Position numbers and translations under genes: made by a program
The notes under the pieces: model-generated
What the model saw: only the letters and a program-made list of their open reading frames with translations
Databases searched by the model: none
What the model was told of the DNA's origin: nothing
Part shown: positions 24,559-29,517 of the stretch, in pieces
Layout of the letters: each line of letters begins with the position of its first letter
How positions within the stretch are numbered: position 1 is the first letter of the stretch
Source: an uncultured Eubacteriales bacterium
GTDB lineage: Bacteria > Bacillota > Clostridia > Lachnospirales > Bianqueaceae
Direction: 5' to 3'
DNA length: 29,517 nucleotides
Assembly (NCBI GenBank): GCA_902782895.1
Contig: CACZPA010000081.1
Span: 1 to 29,517, forward strand

Positions 24559-26472
24559 TTACTCGAGCACGATATCTCCGCGATTGACTGGATAGATCAT
24601 CAGACGTTCGATCACATCCGCGCGCGCGGACCGGAAGACCATTCCGAACTGATCCTGCCGCAGATCATTCAGGAACGCCGCGTTTTCGTTTACCATACTG
24701 TAAAGCATCGTATCCGAAGGCGTATGTAAGGTGCGCAGGCGGCGCATCTCCTCAAGATTCTGCCGGAAGCAGGCGTATATCGTATCCCGTGAGGCCTGTA
24801 CCCCGCCTCTCTCAATCTGAAACGCAAGGTCTTTTTCCAGTGAAGCCGTATAGATCTTCGCACCGGCCGCGTCTGCCTGAATCAGCTGTGTAAAGGCCTT
24901 ATCCAGCTCTGCCGGAAGATCATCCGGATCACAGGGACGGATATTGTCCGTCAAAACCTCCGGATGCTGCCCAAACAGTTCCTTGGCATAATGACTGTAC
25001 GCGGTCCGAATCGATTCTTCCGCCCTCTCGCCGGGCACGTTGCGGTCCGCCTCCTGCAGTACATCTTCAAAGTCTTTGGACTTAAGCGCCATATTACGCA
25101 TCGCCTGAATCAGGTTTTCCAGAAGTGTCGGATACAGCTCCCTCTTCATCTGCGCGACCGCGCAGTCATCCAGCCAGTCCTCGAGCTTCATGCTGCCGGG
25201 ATCGACCGGATCCGCCATCCGGTAGTTCCGGATCAGATCATCTCCCTGCCGTTCCAGTCTTTCAATCTCGGGACCAAGCATGTCACGCTGCTCAATGTAG
25301 CTCAGGCGGCTGTTCAGCTTCTGTTCGAAGAAGCTCTGGATCGTCAGTCCTTCTTCCTGCCTCTCCCACTCCCGTAACGCGCTGCCGTAATAGCGGTCAT
25401 AGACCAGATCCCAGATCCCCGGTCCGCTGTCCTGTGAACCGGACAACGACATCACCGCGTCTTCGGCGCACTCTGCGGGATTGAGGCTGCGGCCCCAGCT
25501 CCTGCGGGGATTGATAATGCTCTGCTCCAGCTTTTCCATTGCCGGCGTCCATGGCATGGTCCTCAGGAAAGACACGTCCGCGTGCAGGAAGCGCAGCAGA
25601 TTTTCCTGAAAAAACTCATCAAAAAGATCCGGATAATCCTTACCGACGCCGCACAGACGCTCTCGCACGTTCTGCATGGAATTGGAACGTCTCGCGATGT
25701 TCTTGTACTCGGTCAGCATGGTATCCAGCGTAACGCAGGCGATATCATGGGTATTTTTCTCTATGGAATAGAAAGAAGCACTGTAATACGGTGCTCTCTG
25801 TAGATTCATCAGTAATTCTGGTCCCAGCTGTGTCTCTCTGCGCATCGCGTCCGTATAATACACGCTGTCGATAATTGTCAGAATATTTGCGCAGATACGG
25901 TAATTCTCCGGATAGGTCTCTTCATTCAATATGCCCTGATCGGTCGAGTCGCTCAGGATCAGGAGATGGCGGTTTGTAGCGGCCGCCCAATCCATCACAC
26001 GGTTCAGGCGGTCCTTTTTGATCTGACGGTAATATGCCGTGGAATCTTTGCAAAAGATAAAATAGAGACAGTCATAACGTGTCATGACGGAGAAAGGAAG
26101 CGTGTCCTGTGCCATCTGAAACGCTGTCTCAAATGTATCGTCCATGATGTCCCAGAAATAAGCAAGCAGCAGATGATTGTATTCCTGGAAAAGGCGGTTG
26201 GGATTACCGCTCATAATATTGCAGCGGCGTTCCACCTCTGCCGGATTGTAATCCCATTGTCCCAAAGTAAGAAGATGCCGCGCATCGACCCAGTAAGCGT
26301 TATACGTGTCCATCACAACCGGGATATTCCGTTCCGCTTCCTGCCCGAAGAAAATACTCAGCAGGGGCATCTGGATCATCCGCCCATTGCCGTCAATCGC
26401 GTTGCCTCTGAGTCTGTTGCCGCAGTTATCGATCAGCTGCCGGTATATTTCGCCTCTGGATCTTTCTGGCAT
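24559..26472 (-). CDS. uncharacterised protein of the GTPase operon (637 aa)
   Basis: I do not recognise this family. The 637-residue product is cytoplasmic by appearance. Residues about 1-230 look like an alpha/beta domain, with hydrophobic strands such as YDCLYFIFCKDS and NRHLLILSDSTDQGIL; this could be a Rossmann-like or vWA-like fold, but no DxSxS or P-loop motif is present. The rest is strongly helical (QLGPELLMNLQRAPYYSASF, DMLGPEIERLERQGDDLIRN) with possible coiled coil around residues 370-420. The start ATG at 26472 follows AAGGAGAGAGAC. It is separated from the zinc-ribbon gene upstream by 122 bases that hold a hairpin, and is 13 bases from the 223-residue gene downstream. From its position between a probable tubulin-like protein and the GTPase it may be an adaptor between them. 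Confidence 0.78.
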   Translation of the reverse strand: MPERSRGEIYRQLIDNCGNRLRGNAIDGNGRMIQMPLLSIFFGQEAERNIPVVMDTYNAYWVDARHLLTLGQWDYNPAEVERRCNIMSGNPNRLFQEYNHLLLAYFWDIMDDTFETAFQMAQDTLPFSVMTRYDCLYFIFCKDSTAYYRQIKKDRLNRVMDWAAATNRHLLILSDSTDQGILNEETYPENYRICANILTIIDSVYYTDAMRRETQLGPELLMNLQRAPYYSASFYSIEKNTHDIACVTLDTMLTEYKNIARRSNSMQNVRERLCGVGKDYPDLFDEFFQENLLRFLHADVSFLRTMPWTPAMEKLEQSIINPRRSWGRSLNPAECAEDAVMSLSGSQDSGPGIWDLVYDRYYGSALREWERQEEGLTIQSFFEQKLNSRLSYIEQRDMLGPEIERLERQGDDLIRNYRMADPVDPGSMKLEDWLDDCAVAQMKRELYPTLLENLIQAMRNMALKSKDFEDVLQEADRNVPGERAEESIRTAYSHYAKELFGQHPEVLTDNIRPCDPDDLPAELDKAFTQLIQADAAGAKIYTASLEKDLAFQIERGGVQASRDTIYACFRQNLEEMRRLRTLHTPSDTMLYSMVNENAAFLNDLRQDQFGMVFRSARADVIERLMIYPVNRGDIVLE

Positions 26473-26536
26473 TATGTCTCTCTCCTTGCTGCTTTAGGAT
26501 AATTACGGGAATCATCCGAATCTCAATAAATTGACT

Positions 26537-26571
26537 CAAGCCCGGTCCCCAGCAAAGCAACCGGGCTTAAG
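26537..26571 (-). terminator. hairpin between the zinc-ribbon gene and the 637-aa gene (terminator or attenuator)
   Basis: AAGCCCGGT (26538-26546) and ACCGGGCTT (26560-26568) form a perfect 9-bp stem extended by two more pairs beyond one mismatch. The minus strand continues GAGTCAATTTATTG, moderately U-rich. It may lower expression of the downstream genes relative to the zinc-ribbon protein. A weak promoter-like TTGAGA with AT-rich TAATTA lies just downstream, but its spacing is poor. Confidence 0.55.
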
Positions 26572-26594
26572 TCTTTGTTCAGATTGTTGATCTG

Positions 26595-29517
26595 TTACGC
26601 TTTCTTGGTTCCGCACTTCTCGCAGAACATGCCGGTGTTCTTGGTGCCGCAGTTCGTGCAGAACCAGAACGCGGGTGCTTCCGGAGCCTTATCCGGTTTC
26701 CGGGTTCCGTCAGCAGAGCAGAACAGTCCTGTACGCTTCTGTCCGCAGACCGGGCAGATCCAGCTGTCGTCCTCAACCTTTTCCGGTCTCTTGGTTCCGT
26801 CAGCGGAGCAGAACAGTCCCGTACGCTTCTGTCCGCAGGTCGGGCAGATCCAGGAATCATCGTCCGCCGCCGGCTGCGGTTCCGGTTTTCTGGTACCGTC
26901 ATTCGGGCAGAACATGCCTGTCTGCTCCTTGCCGCAAACCGGGCAGGTCCAGGTATCTCCGTCGGCCTTTGGCGCAGTCCAGGTGATCGGAGCTTCGTTT
27001 ACTGTCGTCGCGGCCGCTGGTTTCACGGGCTCCGCGTCAGCGCTCTGCTTTATCCAGCCTTCCGGTGTGAACTGGCTCTTGAATTCATGGATATTCGCGA
27101 CAAAGGTCCGATAGAAACGCATGATGCTCTGGTTGTCTTCGGCCCCGAAATTGCTGCGGACTTTTCTCTCCAGATCCGCCACCATGTCCGGATTCCACTT
27201 CTGCTCCATCTTGTAAGCGATGACGTTATCCACGCCTGCTTTCATCGTGCCGGCCTTACGGTCACGGCGCAGCAGATCAAGGGAACGTCTGGGCTCACCG
27301 TCCGGATCCATCTCCGTATAGTGCAGGAACGCGCGGTACAACGGATGATCACGGTACGCGCCTTCATCGTTGCGCGCGGCAAAGACTTCCTTCTGCGCTA
27401 CATGGTAAGCATCCTGATAATCATACTCTACCGAACGCATACGGCCGTATTCGTAATCGGGAGTGCCTTCCGCGTTCATGCCCTTGATATAGCCGAAGAA
27501 CATTTCCTCCGCAAAGGACTGCACCTCGCGGTCGTAGTTCTCGACGTTTGCTCTCAGATCGTCCAGATTCTTGAGGGCATCTTCCAGATTCTTGCGGGAA
27601 TCCAACTCCTGACGCACCGCTTCCTGATAACGGCGGTAATGTACGAAATAATCGATACGGATCATTTCCTTGAAGCTGCCGCCGCGGTCGTCTCCGTCAT
27701 TCTTCAGAGAGATCGAATGATTCGGATCCGCGTTGGCCTTGCGGGCCGCCAGTCTGTCCTGCAGTGTCTTGCGCTCCGCGTCCCACTTATTGACAAGGAA
27801 TTCTCCGTTCGGTCCCTTGAAATCATCTACAGTATAATTATGCTCCGGTTCCGGATCCAGGAAATAGATCCTGTAGTTGCCGTCCGGCTGTCCGGAGATA
27901 TCCAGCTCTTCCCGGATAATGCCGGCGTCGCGGCCCTGGATATACAGTTCCTTAAGCGCCTCTCCGTTCGGGATCAGCGAAGCCTGCGCGGACATGGGCA
28001 TCGGTGTCGGGATCTCGGTGCGCCAGTCATGCTGGCCGAACTGTCCGCGTCCGGTCTTGCAATACAGATGTGCTCCGGCTCCGGAAGCTGTTCCCGCTGA
28101 AGAATCATAGATCTGTTTCATCAGCGTAACGCCCTGATAAGCGTAGAACGGAATACCGCTGCAGAAACGCAGAGCGAAGATTCTGTCCTGCAGACCTGTC
28201 TGACGGACGGTGAATTCGGACGAAATCCTCGCATAAGCCTCTGCCGCGTTGCAGATAACGGTGGATCCGCTCGGCACGGACATGCTGACACTGTCAAAGG
28301 TATCACCCTTGTAGACCGGATCACGCCAGAACATCGGCTCCGCGCTCTCGGCAAGCTTCTTGATGATATCCTCCTGAACAATCTTGGTCAGCTCAACGAT
28401 ACTCGTCGCCTTCGGATATTTCTTGATCAGGAACTGCTGCATCTGCTGATTTACGATCGCGCTGAACTGCTCCTGCATATAGGTGCTGATAAAACGTCCG
28501 ATAACCTGATCGTCCGTCGTGGTACGCCACTCATCCGGCTTCGCAATCAGATAATCCACAAACTTCGTGACGAGCTCATTGGGCTGCAGATTCTTGATGG
28601 CCTTGTCCAGATCATCCTTGATATCGTTCAGCTCGAGAAGGCGGATCGTGTAATCCTTCTCCTTCTTGGCTTCTTTGCTCTTCTGGATCGTATAGTTCGT
28701 ATTCTCTTTGAACGTATACTCGAGCTCGGTCAGCAGATCGGTCAGGGGCTTGAAATAGCCCTGCGTCAGGACTCTCTGCAGATCGGTAACCAGCTTATTC
28801 AGGATGTCAGAAATCGCCTGATACTCCTTCTCTCTGATGACGAATCCGAGATAATCCTCAACGGTCTGTTTATACTTGGTATATTTGCCTTTGCGTCCCA
28901 GAACCGCGCCGCAGAATGCCGACGCGTCATCCACGATATAATCGAGGAATTCGCTCTGACGGCTGCGGGCTGTCTGTACGGACTCGTCGGCGTAATCGAT
29001 CTGGCCTCTCAGTACGGAAAGTAGATCAAATCCGCTGTGGCTCAGGATAGAAGCCGCATAGAAAGGTCCATACTGCGGATTTTCCGCAAGTGTCAGCAAT
29101 TTCAGGAATATCTTGCCGAGCAGTGAAGATGTACCGTCCTCCTGCAGACGCGCGCGGTCATAGGTCGGAAGCTCTGCGTTCAGAGCAGCCTTATGAGCGC
29201 CTAATGCTCCTTCTACATGATCGGCGATCGTCGTGGAAGCCTCTGCCCAGGGACGAGGCAGCGTGCCGCGATCCGGCACTCCATAACGCTTCAGATCATC
29301 AATATCCATCTCCGGCATACGGGCTTCCGGATAATCTCCATTCTGGAAGCTCTGCTGGATTGAAGCAGCTTCAAGGCCGAGTTCTCTGATAAACTGCTTG
29401 ACCTCTTCTATGGAAAGTGGCTTAACATTCGGATTGACGAGTCCCGCGAACTTGTCCATGAATCCGGCTGCCAGATAGGTCGCGATCTCCGTCATCGGGA
29501 TCTCTTCGTTAGCGGCG
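26595..29517 (-). CDS. large protein with four C-terminal zinc ribbons, probable tubulin-like protein (5' end outside window)
   Basis: The frame is open to the right edge: codons before the ATG at 29495 read on (AANEEIP) with no stop or ribosome binding site, so at least 974 residues are visible and the gene starts outside. The visible part is helical with coiled coil around residues 215-330 (KEKDYTIRLLELNDIKDDLD) and 620-680. The last 130 residues form four zinc ribbons such as WTCPVCGKEQTGMFC and WFCTNCGTKNTGMFC. Large bacterial proteins annotated tubulin-like can have an N-terminal FtsZ/tubulin-type GTPase, a long helical part and such ribbons, and lie beside GAP1 and Double-GTPase-2 genes; this is why I infer a tubulin-like protein, but its GGGTG-type loop would be outside the window. 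Alternative: another large scaffold with zinc ribbons. First gene visible in the unit, after which a hairpin occurs. Confidence 0.68.
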   Translation of the reverse strand, partial: AANEEIPMTEIATYLAAGFMDKFAGLVNPNVKPLSIEEVKQFIRELGLEAASIQQSFQNGDYPEARMPEMDIDDLKRYGVPDRGTLPRPWAEASTTIADHVEGALGAHKAALNAELPTYDRARLQEDGTSSLLGKIFLKLLTLAENPQYGPFYAASILSHSGFDLLSVLRGQIDYADESVQTARSRQSEFLDYIVDDASAFCGAVLGRKGKYTKYKQTVEDYLGFVIREKEYQAISDILNKLVTDLQRVLTQGYFKPLTDLLTELEYTFKENTNYTIQKSKEAKKEKDYTIRLLELNDIKDDLDKAIKNLQPNELVTKFVDYLIAKPDEWRTTTDDQVIGRFISTYMQEQFSAIVNQQMQQFLIKKYPKATSIVELTKIVQEDIIKKLAESAEPMFWRDPVYKGDTFDSVSMSVPSGSTVICNAAEAYARISSEFTVRQTGLQDRIFALRFCSGIPFYAYQGVTLMKQIYDSSAGTASGAGAHLYCKTGRGQFGQHDWRTEIPTPMPMSAQASLIPNGEALKELYIQGRDAGIIREELDISGQPDGNYRIYFLDPEPEHNYTVDDFKGPNGEFLVNKWDAERKTLQDRLAARKANADPNHSISLKNDGDDRGGSFKEMIRIDYFVHYRRYQEAVRQELDSRKNLEDALKNLDDLRANVENYDREVQSFAEEMFFGYIKGMNAEGTPDYEYGRMRSVEYDYQDAYHVAQKEVFAARNDEGAYRDHPLYRAFLHYTEMDPDGEPRRSLDLLRRDRKAGTMKAGVDNVIAYKMEQKWNPDMVADLERKVRSNFGAEDNQSIMRFYRTFVANIHEFKSQFTPEGWIKQSADAEPVKPAAATTVNEAPITWTAPKADGDTWTCPVCGKEQTGMFCPNDGTRKPEPQPAADDDSWICPTCGQKRTGLFCSADGTKRPEKVEDDSWICPVCGQKRTGLFCSADGTRKPDKAPEAPAFWFCTNCGTKNTGMFCEKCGTKKA
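26600..26970 (-). repeat. four tandem zinc-ribbon units
   Basis: Four units of about 25-33 codons encode CxxC...FC motifs. The two central units are almost identical over about 70 bases with a period of 90 bases (starting near 26703 and 26793), a sign of recent duplication. The first three units in protein order end FC-x2-DGT, with Asp in place of the fourth cysteine; only the last unit has a full CxxC...CxxC set. Confidence 0.9.

Noticed and set aside
1..29517. Prophage, insertion sequence or tRNA-associated island borders
   Set aside because: No transposase, integrase, terminal inverted repeats or tRNA was seen; the left border of the accessory block at 13030 is an ordinary terminator. The right border is outside the window.

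Overview
The window looks like a chromosomal segment of a fairly GC-rich member of the Clostridia, most likely Lachnospiraceae-like. The evidence is the gene order ylxM-ffh-rpsP-khpA-rimM-trmD, the AGGAGG-type ribosome binding sites, the extended -10 promoters, the PepV-type dipeptidase and the relatives that the large accessory proteins bring to mind. I saw no rRNA, tRNA, insertion sequence, prophage or CRISPR array. No stretch longer than 300 bases is without a gene.

Positions 1-8121 are housekeeping genes, all on the minus strand. A strong promoter at 3394-3422 drives ylxM, ffh (SRP GTPase), rpsP (ribosomal protein S16), khpA (KH-domain RNA-binding protein), rimM (16S maturation) and trmD (tRNA m1G37 methyltransferase, cut by the left edge). 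Upstream of these lie lon protease and a MarR-family regulator, which probably form a marR-lon unit. The marR promoter has perfect consensus boxes. It is built into the intrinsic terminator of the preceding gene and carries an inverted repeat that may be the regulator's own operator. Next come a DUF362/ferredoxin protein and a CDP-alcohol phosphatidyltransferase, which overlap and share a promoter.

Positions 8293-13013 hold two plus-strand metabolic genes, each with its own clear promoter: a large GH106-like (alpha-L-rhamnosidase-like) glycoside hydrolase without a signal peptide, and a PepV-like M20 dipeptidase. The dipeptidase leader has a strong Shine-Dalgarno sequence separated from the start by a GC-rich hairpin. 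A bidirectional terminator at 13030-13061 closes this block.

Positions 13094-29517 (right edge) are the accessory part: eight closely packed minus-strand genes read from the right edge towards 13094. In order they encode a large protein ending in four zinc ribbons (5' end outside the window; probably the C-terminal part of a tubulin-like GTPase); an unrecognised 637-residue protein; an unrecognised 223-residue protein; a zinc-ribbon GTPase resembling the Double-GTPase-2 type, with an extraordinary tail of about 23 GGYG-type repeats; an 891-residue protein resembling GTPase-associated protein 1 (GAP1), coupled to the GTPase by an ATGA overlap; a kinase-fold protein that seems to lack catalytic residues; a Sel1-like protein with C-terminal membrane helices; and a polytopic membrane protein with a C-type-lectin-like domain and MORN-type repeats. 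This resembles the GTPase-centred systems predicted by comparative genomics for conflict or signalling. Here it has a membrane/lectin arm and a low-complexity, prion-like arm that I do not recognise from described versions. My inference is that the lectin/MORN protein senses something at the surface, the Sel1 and pseudokinase proteins relay it, and the GTPase-GAP1 and tubulin-like proteins form a nucleotide-controlled assembly in the cytoplasm. No function has been demonstrated from sequence alone.
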